Origin: JABDIY01 sp963751955
GTDB lineage: Bacteria; Actinomycetota; Acidimicrobiia; Acidimicrobiales; SZUA-35
NCBI GenBank assembly: GCA_963751955.1
Contig: CAVVWM010000003.1
Coordinates: 1-64,000 of the forward strand
Direction of reading: 5' to 3'
Length of the DNA: 64,000 bases
Shown: positions 17,119-25,149 of the stretch, piece by piece
How the letters are laid out: every line of letters begins with the position of its first letter
How positions within the stretch are numbered: the stretch's first letter is position 1
Position numbers and translations under genes: made by a program
Notes under the pieces: generated by a model
What the model was told of the DNA's origin: nothing
Databases searched by the model: none
Seen by the model: the letters and a program-made list of their open reading frames with translations, nothing else

Positions 17119-18849
17119 GTGAGCAAGGTGATTGATCGGAGTGAGCCCGGATCCTCCGTACCTGGTGATCAGCCTGTTCGTCAGCTCCACGCCCGCTGGT
17201 TGGGGACCGTACCCTACGGCGAGGCCTGGGATCTTCAGAACCAGCTGTTTCTCGGCAGTTCGGACCACCTACTTCTCCTCGAGCATGCGCCGGTCTACAC
17301 CCGAGGGGTGAGGACGGACCCCGCGAACCTCCTGGTTGATCCTGCTGAAATCGGAGCTGACGATATTGCAGTGAATCGCGGCGGCGACGTGACCTTCCAT
17401 GGACCGGGCCAGGTCGTGGGGTACCCGATCCTGAACATCCCGGGTAAACGCGGCGGCGGAATGGCCGACACCGTTGCGTACGTTACGACGATCGAACAGA
17501 TCCTCATCGACACGTTGTGCCACTTCGGTCTCGAAGCCGACCGGTTCAGTGGGTTCCCTGGCGTCTGGCTCGACGCAGATTCACCCGAGGCTCGCAAGAT
17601 CGCCGCGATCGGTGTTCGACTGACCCGCGGTCGTTCGATGCACGGCTTCGCCATCAACGTTTCGACCGATCTTGCGTGGTTCGACCACATCATTCCGTGT
17701 GGGATCACCGACCACGGTGTCACCACGATGGCTCGGGAAGGTGTTTTGGCCACAACCTCCGAAGTCGCGGCCGTAGTGGCTCACAACACCGCTGTTCACC
17801 TCGGACTCGATCTCGATTGGGCTGAAGTCACCGAACGAGTTGCCGGTGACGTCGACCTGAGCCTCTTCAGCCGGGGCGCCGGGGTAGGTGAAGCGGTAGC
17901 GCCTGGCAACCCGTCACAACAGACCCCAGAGAGTGGTGTGCCGGTCCGGTTGAAGGGAAGGTTGGCCCAGGCCGGCGTCAGTGGGGGCATGCCTCTTGGA
18001 GAACGCAAACCCGAATGGATGAGGGTGAAGCTCCAAACAGGCCCCAAGTACAACCAGCTGAAGCGCAAGAGTCGCCAACTCGATCTGGTCACCGTATGCG
18101 AAGAGGCAGGCTGTCCGAACATCTTCGAGTGCTGGAACGAAGGCACCGCGACCTTCATGCTCCTGGGTGAACGTTGCACGCGTGCGTGCGGGTTCTGCCT
18201 GGTCGACACCCGCAAACCTGAAGCCGTCGACGAGGGCGAACCAAAGCGGGTCGCCAGAGCAGTTGCCGATCTCGAACTTGATTTTGTGGTTCTTACCATG
18301 GTTGCCCGCGATGATCTCAACGACGGTGGCGCCACGATCGTGGCGGACACTGTCGGAGAAATTCGAAACGAGAGCCCAGGCACGGGCGTTGAAGTCCTCA
18401 TCTCCGACCTCCAGGGATCAGCCAAGTCGTTATCGATCATCACTGAATCTCGGCCCGACATTCTCAACCACAACATCGAGACTGTGATCTCGATGCAACG
18501 AGCGGTTCGCCCCTCAGCGAGCTACGCACGCTCCCTCGCTGTCCTTGGGCGAGCAAAGCAGACCGGTCTGACCACTAAGAGCGGCATGATCGTGGGCATG
18601 GGCGAAACTGCAAGGCAGGTTCGGCAGACTCTCATCGACCTAGCAGCCATCGGCGTCGACATCGTGACGATCGGACAGTACTTACGACCAACTACTCACC
18701 ACTTGCCAATTCATCGCTGGTGGGAACCCGCAGAATTCGAACAACTAAAGGATTTCGGCGAACAGGAGCTCAGAATTCCGCACGTAGAGTCGAGCCCGCT
18801 CACCCGTTCCAGCCACCACGCCGGCTCAGCAGCCAAAGCGATCAGCTGA
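17119..18849 (+). CDS. lipBA: Lipoate biosynthesis fusion: octanoyltransferase (LipB) - lipoyl synthase (LipA)
   Basis: One 576-residue frame encodes both enzymes of de novo lipoylation. The LipB part (about 1-240) has RGGDVTFHGPGQVVGYP, the catalytic Lys160 in KIAAIGVR and Cys194 in IIPCGITDHG. It would move octanoate from acyl carrier protein to a lipoyl domain. The LipA part (about 300-576) has the auxiliary cluster cysteines 327, 332 and 338 (CEEAGCPNIFEC), the radical-SAM triad 353, 357 and 360 (CTRACGFC), and the C-terminal RSSHHA. A roughly 50-residue Gly/Pro/Ser linker joins them without a stop. AAGGAG lies three bases before GTG 17119; another GTG lies at 17128. Its substrates, E2 and relatives, are encoded next door. 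Confidence 0.9.
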   Translation: MSKVIDRSEPGSSVPGDQPVRQLHARWLGTVPYGEAWDLQNQLFLGSSDHLLLLEHAPVYTRGVRTDPANLLVDPAEIGADDIAVNRGGDVTFHGPGQVVGYPILNIPGKRGGGMADTVAYVTTIEQILIDTLCHFGLEADRFSGFPGVWLDADSPEARKIAAIGVRLTRGRSMHGFAINVSTDLAWFDHIIPCGITDHGVTTMAREGVLATTSEVAAVVAHNTAVHLGLDLDWAEVTERVAGDVDLSLFSRGAGVGEAVAPGNPSQQTPESGVPVRLKGRLAQAGVSGGMPLGERKPEWMRVKLQTGPKYNQLKRKSRQLDLVTVCEEAGCPNIFECWNEGTATFMLLGERCTRACGFCLVDTRKPEAVDEGEPKRVARAVADLELDFVVLTMVARDDLNDGGATIVADTVGEIRNESPGTGVEVLISDLQGSAKSLSIITESRPDILNHNIETVISMQRAVRPSASYARSLAVLGRAKQTGLTTKSGMIVGMGETARQVRQTLIDLAAIGVDIVTIGQYLRPTTHHLPIHRWWEPAEFEQLKDFGEQELRIPHVESSPLTRSSHHAGSAAKAIS

Positions 18850-18851
18850 TA

Positions 18852-18871
18852 CCGGTTCCACCCCAAACCGG
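18852..18871. terminator. Hairpin in the convergent lipBA/sucB intergenic region
   Basis: CCGGTT at 18852-18857 pairs with AACCGG at 18866-18871 across an 8-base loop, right after the lipBA stop. The 92-base gap between convergent stops is where a bidirectional terminator is expected. No strong T tract follows on either strand. Confidence 0.35.
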
Positions 18872-18941
18872 CCCCACACTTTGACCGAGCTGACCCGGTT
18901 GCCTGCCAGCGATGAGACCGGACGGGGATCCGCCCCACCAT

Positions 18942-20339
18942 CTAGGCCAGTTCGGCGGTCCACTCCCGAGTCTCGAGGATCTCCTTGATGCGGGCCAGGA
19001 ACGCTGCTGCGTACGCACCGTCAATAGCCCGATGGTCCCACGCCATGGCGAGAACGCCGACACTATGGATGACGATGGACTCGTTTCCGAAGCTGTCTTC
19101 GACAACGACCGGCCGACGTTTCACAGCATCGGTGCTGAGGATTGCGACCTGAGGCTGATTGATAATCGGGAATTGCATCATCGTGCCGTAACTGCCGGCG
19201 TTGGTGAGAGTGAACGTACCACCCACCAACTCATCGGGTGACAACGCTTTGCTGCGAGCCCGACGAGCGAGATCAGAAATCCCACGGGCCACGGCCCTCA
19301 TTCTGAGACCGTCAGCGCCACGGACCACCGGAGCCAGTAGTCCTTGGAAGTCGAGATCGACCGCAACGCCGAGGTTCACCTGAGAGTGAACGATGAGTTC
19401 GCCCTCCCCTACCGAGGCATTGAGGTGCGGATACTCACGAAGTGCATCGATCACCGCTCGCGAGATGAATGGCAAGTACGTCAGGCTGAATCCCTCTTCT
19501 GCCTTCCACGCAGCACCATGAGCTTTTCTGATCTGCTCGACGTTCTCGTAGTCAACCTCGATCGCAGTGAGCGTGTGAGGCGCAACCGCCTTGGACATCA
19601 CCATGTGTTCACCAGTGCGAAGGCGAATATTGGACAAGGGAACAACGCTGTCCCCCTTGCCGGCGGAGATGACTGGAGCAGGTGCCACCACCGGTGCAGG
19701 GATAGGAGCAGCTGCTGGCGCAGCGGATGGAGGCGGCGGGGCCGGCGAGGCCGCGGCACCAACGGGCTGAAGTCCCTTTGCCTCTATGTGTCGTTGAACA
19801 TCATCCCGACTGATTCGACCACCCAGACCCGAGCCAGTGATCTCATTGGCATCAATGCCGTAGGTGTTGATCAAGCGACGTACGACCGGCGACAGGACCT
19901 TCCCTGCTGTGCTTGCCCCCGAAGCCGCACTTGCCACCTGTTGAGGCTGCGGTTGGGCGGGGGGTGGAGGTGGGGAGACGGGTGGAGCAGGCGGCGCAGG
20001 TGTGGTCGCAGCGGGTGCGGGAGGAGGAGGAGGCGGCGGGGCAGGAACAGGCTCGGGGACGGGCTGAGCCGGGGCAGCCTCGGGTGCTGGAGCTGGCGCT
20101 GTGGCCCCGTCGCCGACAATGGCGAGAACTGTGCCGACATCAACAGTCTCCCCCTCAGCCACTTTGATTTCGGTCAGAGTTCCAGCCGACGTCGAAGGAA
20201 CTTCGGTGTCGACCTTGTCGGTCGAGACTTCGAAGAGCACTTCATCGACAGCTACTTGGTCACCAACGCTCTTGAACCAGCGCGTAATGGTCCCCTCGCT
20301 CACGGTCTCGCCCAGCTGGGGCATCTCAATTTCGGCCAC
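18942..20339 (-). CDS. sucB: 2-oxoacid dehydrogenase E2, dihydrolipoamide acyltransferase (succinyltransferase-like)
   Basis: The acyltransferase core of a 2-oxoacid dehydrogenase complex, 465 residues. The N-terminal lipoyl domain has EVSTDKVDTEVPS with lipoylated Lys42. A long Pro/Ala linker follows, then an E3-binding domain (VVRRLINTYGIDANEITGSG). The C-terminal catalytic domain has HRAIDGAYAA with catalytic His and Asp. The open frame runs back to 20594, but GTG 20339 has AGGAG ten bases upstream and starts exactly at the lipoyl domain. It is followed upstream by lpd on the same strand, an E3-E2 operon. Whether it serves pyruvate (with AceE at 25 kb) or 2-oxoglutarate cannot be decided, so the symbol is provisional. 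Confidence 0.88.
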   Translation of the reverse strand: MAEIEMPQLGETVSEGTITRWFKSVGDQVAVDEVLFEVSTDKVDTEVPSTSAGTLTEIKVAEGETVDVGTVLAIVGDGATAPAPAPEAAPAQPVPEPVPAPPPPPPPAPAATTPAPPAPPVSPPPPPAQPQPQQVASAASGASTAGKVLSPVVRRLINTYGIDANEITGSGLGGRISRDDVQRHIEAKGLQPVGAAASPAPPPPSAAPAAAPIPAPVVAPAPVISAGKGDSVVPLSNIRLRTGEHMVMSKAVAPHTLTAIEVDYENVEQIRKAHGAAWKAEEGFSLTYLPFISRAVIDALREYPHLNASVGEGELIVHSQVNLGVAVDLDFQGLLAPVVRGADGLRMRAVARGISDLARRARSKALSPDELVGGTFTLTNAGSYGTMMQFPIINQPQVAILSTDAVKRRPVVVEDSFGNESIVIHSVGVLAMAWDHRAIDGAYAAAFLARIKEILETREWTAELA

Positions 20340-20379
20340 TGTGAAACAGCTCCTCGGATTTGTTGAAGGGTGGAATGGA

Positions 20380-21792
20380 CTAGTGGAGGGACCGACCGGT
20401 GAGTGCCAAAACGGTCTCTCCGAAAGTCTCGCTAAGGGTTGGATGCGGTTGAATGAACGCTGAGGCCTCTTCGATCGTTGCCTCCCAGTTGACAGCAAGG
20501 TAACCCTGCCCCAACTGTTCGGTGACCCACGGACCCGCCATGTGAACACCAAGAATTCGTCCGCCTGTGCCATCGGGTTGCTTCTCGGCAACAACCTTGA
20601 CGAGGCCTTCGGTTTCGCCGACGATCATGGCCCGACCGTTGGCAGCAAACCGATGCTTGGACACGACGACATCATGTCCGCGCTCGGTGGCTTGTTCTTC
20701 TGTGAGTCCAGCGAAGGCAACCTCGGGATGACAATAGACGCACCAAGGAACACTGTCATAGTCGATCGGAGTGACCTCTTCACCGAGAATGTCCTTGATC
20801 GCATTCATTCCTTCGATGAAAGCCACATGGGCAAGCTGGGCTGAGTTGGTGATATCGCCGACTGCCCAAACACCCTCGACGTTGGTACGGCCCAGAGGAT
20901 CGACCTCGACGTGACCGCGCTCGTCGACCTGCACGTGCGTCTTGTCCAACCCAAGGGTCTCGCTGGCTGGGCGGCGTCCAATGCTGACAACGACAGTTTC
21001 AGCCGTGACTTGCTCGCCCTCACCAAAGAAGACTGTGACGCTCTCGTTGCTGCTCTCTTGTCCGGTGACCATCACGCCGGTGTGGATGTCGATTCCGCGT
21101 TTCTTGAAGGAACGTTCGACCACCTTGCGGCAATCAATGTCGGTGCTCAACAAGATGTTGGGAGCGGCTTCGATGATGGTGACCTTGGATCCGAGGTCGC
21201 TCATCATCGAGGCAAATTCGCATCCGATAGCGCCGCCTCCGATCACCACAGCAGACTTGGGAAGCTCAGGGATCGAAAGCATCTCCGTAGAGGTCACGAT
21301 GCGGCGATCATCGATCGGAAAGTTCGGGATGGTGCGGGCCTGCGATCCAGCCGCAAGGATGACGGCGTCGCCGGTGATCTGCACATCGCCACTTTCGCCA
21401 CCGGTGATCGACACTGTCCGATGATCGGCTCCCAGGGTGCCTGTACCGTCGAACACGGTGACCTTGCGCATTTTGAGCAGCGAACCGACACCGCCAACCA
21501 GTTGGTCGATAATGCCTTGTTTGCGCTGCATGACCCGGTCCCAGTCGAGCCCGGTGGTCTCGGCGAGCACGCCGAAGTCCGAGGCATGATTCACCGTACG
21601 AAATACAGCGGCGGTCTCGAGCAGCTCTTTGGCGGGAATACATCCAACGTTGAGACAGGTACCACCAATCTTGTTGTACTCGATGATGGCTACGTTGAGG
21701 CCGGCTGAGGCGCCATAGAGCGCCGACGCATACCCACCGGGGCCGCCTCCGATGACGATCACGTCGAAATGATTCTCTGACACCCGTTCCAC
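20380..21792 (-). CDS. lpdA: Dihydrolipoamide dehydrogenase (E3)
   Basis: Reoxidises dihydrolipoamide on E2 with FAD and NAD+. The 470-residue protein has the FAD Rossmann motif VIVIGGGPGGYASA, the redox-active disulfide GGTCLNVGCIPAKE (Cys46, Cys51), the NAD-binding AVVIGGGAIGCEFA and VWAVGDITNS. The dimer-interface catalytic pair is HPTLSE. It precedes the E2 gene by 40 bases on the same strand, so both are probably one transcript. All catalytic residues are present, in contrast to the LpdA-like paralog at 55.5 kb. Confidence 0.94.
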   Translation of the reverse strand: MERVSENHFDVIVIGGGPGGYASALYGASAGLNVAIIEYNKIGGTCLNVGCIPAKELLETAAVFRTVNHASDFGVLAETTGLDWDRVMQRKQGIIDQLVGGVGSLLKMRKVTVFDGTGTLGADHRTVSITGGESGDVQITGDAVILAAGSQARTIPNFPIDDRRIVTSTEMLSIPELPKSAVVIGGGAIGCEFASMMSDLGSKVTIIEAAPNILLSTDIDCRKVVERSFKKRGIDIHTGVMVTGQESSNESVTVFFGEGEQVTAETVVVSIGRRPASETLGLDKTHVQVDERGHVEVDPLGRTNVEGVWAVGDITNSAQLAHVAFIEGMNAIKDILGEEVTPIDYDSVPWCVYCHPEVAFAGLTEEQATERGHDVVVSKHRFAANGRAMIVGETEGLVKVVAEKQPDGTGGRILGVHMAGPWVTEQLGQGYLAVNWEATIEEASAFIQPHPTLSETFGETVLALTGRSLH

Positions 21793-21909
21793 TCCCTTTC
21801 AGACGACCGCGAGTATGCGATTCACAATCCTAGCCACCCTGAGGACTGGGTCAGATAGTCGCCGATCATCCGTCGCCATCAACGCACCAACAACTGCATG
21901 CAAATCGAG

Positions 21910-22005
21910 TCAAATCGCTATCAGGAGCTGAACTGCTGACGCAAGCAATATGAGGAGTCCACACGCTAGTGAAAGGCCGAGCAGCAAGCGGGTACTCACG
22001 CTCAC
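21910..22005 (-). CDS. Very small single-helix membrane protein
   Basis: A 31-residue frame from GTG 22005 reads VSVSTRLLLGLSLACGLL and then ILLASAVQLLIAI before TGA: a short polar start and one hydrophobic helix. It is too short for usual gene callers. It lies about 120 bases upstream of lpdA on the same strand and is divergent from the epimerase gene. Coding is plausible because the frame matches one clean helix with start and stop in place, but no homolog can be named with confidence. Confidence 0.4.
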   Translation of the reverse strand: MSVSTRLLLGLSLACGLLILLASAVQLLIAI

Positions 22006-22036
22006 AGACTAACCCCGCCGATAGCGTACAAGAACT

Positions 22037-22937
22037 ATGGATGTAGCGATTACAGGTTCAAGCGGTCTCATCGGCAAACCCTTGAAAGCAGCCCTACGGC
22101 TAGCCGGACACCGACCGATCGGCTTGGTGCGCCGTCCGGCTCGCGGCGAAGATGAAATCCGATACGACCCGGCGGCCGGGCAGCTAGATGCGGCCGCCCT
22201 GGAAGGTATCGACGCAGTGGTCAACCTTGCCGGCGCAGGTATCGGAGACGCGCGCTGGACAGAGAAGTACAAGAGCCTGCTCCTCGATAGCAGGGTCGAT
22301 ACCACCTCGCTGGTTGCGAGCACCATCGCACAGCTCGACAACAAGCCGAGCGTCTTCCTGTCGGGATCCGCAATCGGTGTGTACGGAGACCGCGGCGATG
22401 AGGTGCTCACCGAGACCTCTGCACAAGCCGACACCTTCCTCGCCGGTATCGTGAGCCAGTGGGAGTCAGCCGCACAGCCGGCAATTGATGCGGGGATTCG
22501 CACCGCTTTTCTCCGCACCGGAATCGTCCTGAGCCAACGGGGTGGCGCTTTGGCCAAGATGCTCCCTTTGTTCAAACTGGGAGTGGGAGGAAAGTTCGGC
22601 AATGGTGATCAGTTCTGGAGTTGGATCAGCATCGACGACGAATTGAAAGCGATCTTGTTCCTCCTCGAAGCCGATATCTCGGGTCCGGTCAACCTCACCG
22701 CCCCCAATCCTGTGACAAACACCGAGTTCACCAAGACGCTCGCTCGAGTCCTCACGCGACCTGCGATGATTCCAGTTCCAAAGTTCGGGCCGTCGCTGTT
22801 GTTGGGCAAGGAACTCACCCAAGCACTGCTGTTCGACGACCGCGAGAGTCGAGCCTTCAGTGCTGAACCAAAGTCCCTACGTGTTCGACTACCCGGGCCT
22901 TGAAGTCGCGCTTCGAGCCCTTCTCCACAAGAGCTGA
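22037..22937 (+). CDS. TIGR01777-type NAD-dependent epimerase (YfcH/SulA-like), with a 1-nt frameshift near its end
   Basis: An extended short-chain dehydrogenase of uncertain substrate. The Rossmann start ITGSSGLIGKPLKAAL and family-specific VVNLAGAGIGDARWTEKYKS, FLSGSAIGVYGDRGDE and WESAA segments identify the TIGR01777 group. The expected C-terminal domain (LLFD, then RVEPSVLN, then YVFDYPGLEVALRALL) is split: the last part lies in another frame after about 22839-22845. Dropping one base of GACC restores a 299-residue protein, with 901 minus one bases equal to 300 codons. As sequenced, the frame ends at 22903 with an unrelated tail. Confidence 0.8.
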
Positions 22938-22947
22938 GACCGATCCC

Positions 22948-23421
22948 ATGACCCCCAATATCGTCCCTGCCTCAATCGATATGCAGCAAAAGATAACCAG
23001 TGGATCTCGTGTTATTGCCGCCTCGCCTCAGTCAATCTTCGAACTGCTGGCCGACCCGGCCAAACATGCCGAGATCGACGGGTCAGGGACGGTGCAAGGA
23101 ACGCGTTCGTCCAGTCCCGCCCGTCTGACCAAGGGAGCCAAGTTTGGTATGGACATGAAGCTGGGGCTGCCATACCGGATGTCCAACACGGTGAGCGAGT
23201 TCGACGAGCCGACATTGATCGAGTGGCACCATCTAGGTCGTCACCGTTGGCGGTACGAGCTGGAACCTGTAGAGGGCGGCACCAGGGTCACCGAGTCCTT
23301 TGACTGGGGCAAAGCGATCCTGCCTGCGCAGGTCTACGAAATGGCCGGGTATCCGGAGCGGCATCGCGGCAGTATCGATGCAACCTTGCAGCGCCTCGAG
23401 AACTACTTCTCCACGAACTGA
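22948..23421 (+). CDS. SRPBCC (START/polyketide cyclase-like) family protein
   Basis: A 157-residue protein with the helix-grip layout of the SRPBCC superfamily. IAASPQSIFELLADPAKHAE is the typical first strand and helix; HLGRHRWRYELEPVEGGTRV and TESFDWG lie in the middle, with a long C-terminal helix ending LQRLENYF. Such proteins bind hydrophobic ligands, but nothing indicates which. It begins 11 bases after the corrected end of the epimerase gene, which suggests a two-gene unit. ATG 22948 fits the domain start better than the upstream open frame. Confidence 0.8.
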   Translation: MTPNIVPASIDMQQKITSGSRVIAASPQSIFELLADPAKHAEIDGSGTVQGTRSSSPARLTKGAKFGMDMKLGLPYRMSNTVSEFDEPTLIEWHHLGRHRWRYELEPVEGGTRVTESFDWGKAILPAQVYEMAGYPERHRGSIDATLQRLENYFSTN

Positions 23422-23425
23422 CCCG

Positions 23426-24079
23426 TCAGTACTTGAGCGGACCGACCCGTAGGAGCCGAAGCGATGCAAACGCGTGGTTCACTTCCAGGCGTTGGTTCCA
23501 CGCTTGGGCCGTTCCGCTGTTGAGTGAGTCGAGTATGTCGCGGTGAGCTGACGTCACATCTTTCCACGTGCACCCCACAGCGAGATCCAAGGTTGCCAGA
23601 TGTATGACGGCTTCAGGACCGATAGGACCGGATTCGATGGTGGGGAGCTCAACGAGTCCGGGACTCGCGGCCTGTAGTTCGGGCTGGTTCTCCGACGGGA
23701 ATGCCGTGACCCCGGTCGGCTCCAGCCCAGCGTGCGCCAGGTGCTCATTCATGTGTGTCGCAGCGTTTTGAGCGCTCGGCGCAACGTTCCCAACGTCGCC
23801 ACTTTCTACCTGGGCTTTCTGCTCAGATTTGCCGCCGAGGGTTTCGGTTGTCGACTTCGAAATGGGCTCGCTCGATGGCCGCCCAAAGGCAGGGTTCTGG
23901 GCAGCCGAAGCCTCAGAGATCGCTGATTCGTCCACTGATTCAGGCCGAAAATGGCTGTTGAGCCATGCGTCGTTGGCAGCGTCGGGGTCCGCAGTTGCGG
24001 TTTGAAGCAACGAAGAGACACTCTCTGTCTCGTCGGCCGGAGCAGCAGCCCGTTTGCGAAGACTGTCTAGAAGACCCAC
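23426..24079 (-). CDS. Hypothetical protein with a degenerate J-like C-terminal segment
   Basis: A 217-residue acidic protein. The first 30 residues (MGLLDSLRKRAAAP) are basic, and the middle is low-complexity Ser/Ala/Glu/Pro and probably disordered. The last 60 residues (LDLAVGCTWKDVTSAHRDIL, then NQRLEVNHAFASLRLL) follow the spacing of a J-domain helix pair, but the HPD tripeptide is missing. This is my inference from pattern only. It is convergent with the SRPBCC gene and lies 72 bases downstream of the RNase H gene on the same strand. Confidence 0.6.
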   Translation of the reverse strand: MGLLDSLRKRAAAPADETESVSSLLQTATADPDAANDAWLNSHFRPESVDESAISEASAAQNPAFGRPSSEPISKSTTETLGGKSEQKAQVESGDVGNVAPSAQNAATHMNEHLAHAGLEPTGVTAFPSENQPELQAASPGLVELPTIESGPIGPEAVIHLATLDLAVGCTWKDVTSAHRDILDSLNSGTAQAWNQRLEVNHAFASLRLLRVGPLKY

Positions 24080-24151
24080 AACCTTCTATCGGCAGCGTTG
24101 CCGACCGGTTGAGCGAACTCCGCGAGGTGCTGGCAACGACATGTGTCGCAG

Positions 24152-25102
24152 TCAGGCTCGCAGGACGGTCATTCCCGCTGCCTCAAACTGATCTGCGAGT
24201 GAACCATCACCTACCACCAGCGCACCGACAGCAGCCCGCTCATACCACCGATTCCGATTCTTCACCGCTTGACCTGGGGCTGAGGGGTCACCGTCCAGAA
24301 TCACTTCGTATGTTGCCCTGGCGTACACCTCGTCGAACCTAGAACGAAGAGCGTCGTGCCAGTTGGCAGCGGGATCGGGGAAGGGCAAGACCGCTGCAAC
24401 CTGCACACGATTCTGGATCGCCAGCTCGGCTGCGATGAGCTCGGTTCCTCGTCGGAGTCCGCTCACAACGACAGCGTCTCGGTTCAACGAGCTCACCGCC
24501 TCACGGATCGCTGCCTCCTGCTCAGTTACAGGTGTCACGGTTCCGACAACAACAAGCGCTGGTCCGATGTCCCACGGCACCTCCGCAGACGCTCCCCCTG
24601 TGGTTCCTGCGACGCTCCCGACATCAAATCGGCCGGCGCCACCGAGCTTCACGAGCTCATCCTTTGCTGCAACGGCCAATTGGTCTGCTAGTTCGTTCAT
24701 CGGATTGCCAGAATGCCCCTTCACCCAGCTGAATCGAAGCGTCCCATCCTCGATGCGCGGTACGGCCAAATCAATCAGGGACTCCCACAGATCCCGGTTG
24801 GCCACAGGTTTGCGCTGGGAGTTCTTCCAGCCCCTTTTGAGCCAACCTTCGTACCAACGGTCTCGAAAACAATTCACAACGTAGGTGGAGTCGGAAATCA
24901 CGTGAATCGGAGAGGCGTTCGTACGCAGCGCCTCCAACACGGCCTTGACCTCCATCCGTTGGTTGGTCGTGTGGGGTTCTGCTCCGCTCCCGTGCGGTCC
25001 ATCGGCGACGACCCACGCCCAGCCACCTGGTCCGGGATTGCCTGAGCACGCACCGTCGGTGTAGACGTCGGTGAAAACCTCACCCAATCCGTCGGCTGGC
25101 AC
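24152..25102 (-). CDS. Ribonuclease HI fused to a SLOG-like Rossmann domain
   Basis: Residues 1 to about 145 are a complete type 1 RNase H with the DEDD centre: VYTDGACSGNPGPGGWAW (first Asp), NQRMEVKAVLEAL (Glu), VISDSTYVVNC (second Asp), WVKGHSGNPMNELADQLA (last Asp and the handle-side His). It would cut RNA in RNA-DNA hybrids. Residues from about 175 form a Rossmann-like domain (ALVVVGTVTPVTEQEAAIRE, VVVSGLRRGTELIAAELA, then VAAVLPFPDP) resembling SLOG/YpsA-type nucleotide-binding domains; this assignment is moderate. Total 316 residues, about twice a normal RNase HI. It is divergent from aceE with 47 bases between starts. Confidence 0.85.
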   Translation of the reverse strand: MPADGLGEVFTDVYTDGACSGNPGPGGWAWVVADGPHGSGAEPHTTNQRMEVKAVLEALRTNASPIHVISDSTYVVNCFRDRWYEGWLKRGWKNSQRKPVANRDLWESLIDLAVPRIEDGTLRFSWVKGHSGNPMNELADQLAVAAKDELVKLGGAGRFDVGSVAGTTGGASAEVPWDIGPALVVVGTVTPVTEQEAAIREAVSSLNRDAVVVSGLRRGTELIAAELAIQNRVQVAAVLPFPDPAANWHDALRSRFDEVYARATYEVILDGDPSAPGQAVKNRNRWYERAAVGALVVGDGSLADQFEAAGMTVLRA

Positions 25103-25149
25103 AGTTTGAGCCTACAGGGACCGCTCGTGTCCACATAAGATGAAGATCT

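Noticed and set aside
19344..20366. Plus-strand ORF of 340 codons
   Set aside because: Shadow of the E2 gene; its Gly/Arg-rich part mirrors the Pro/Ala linker.
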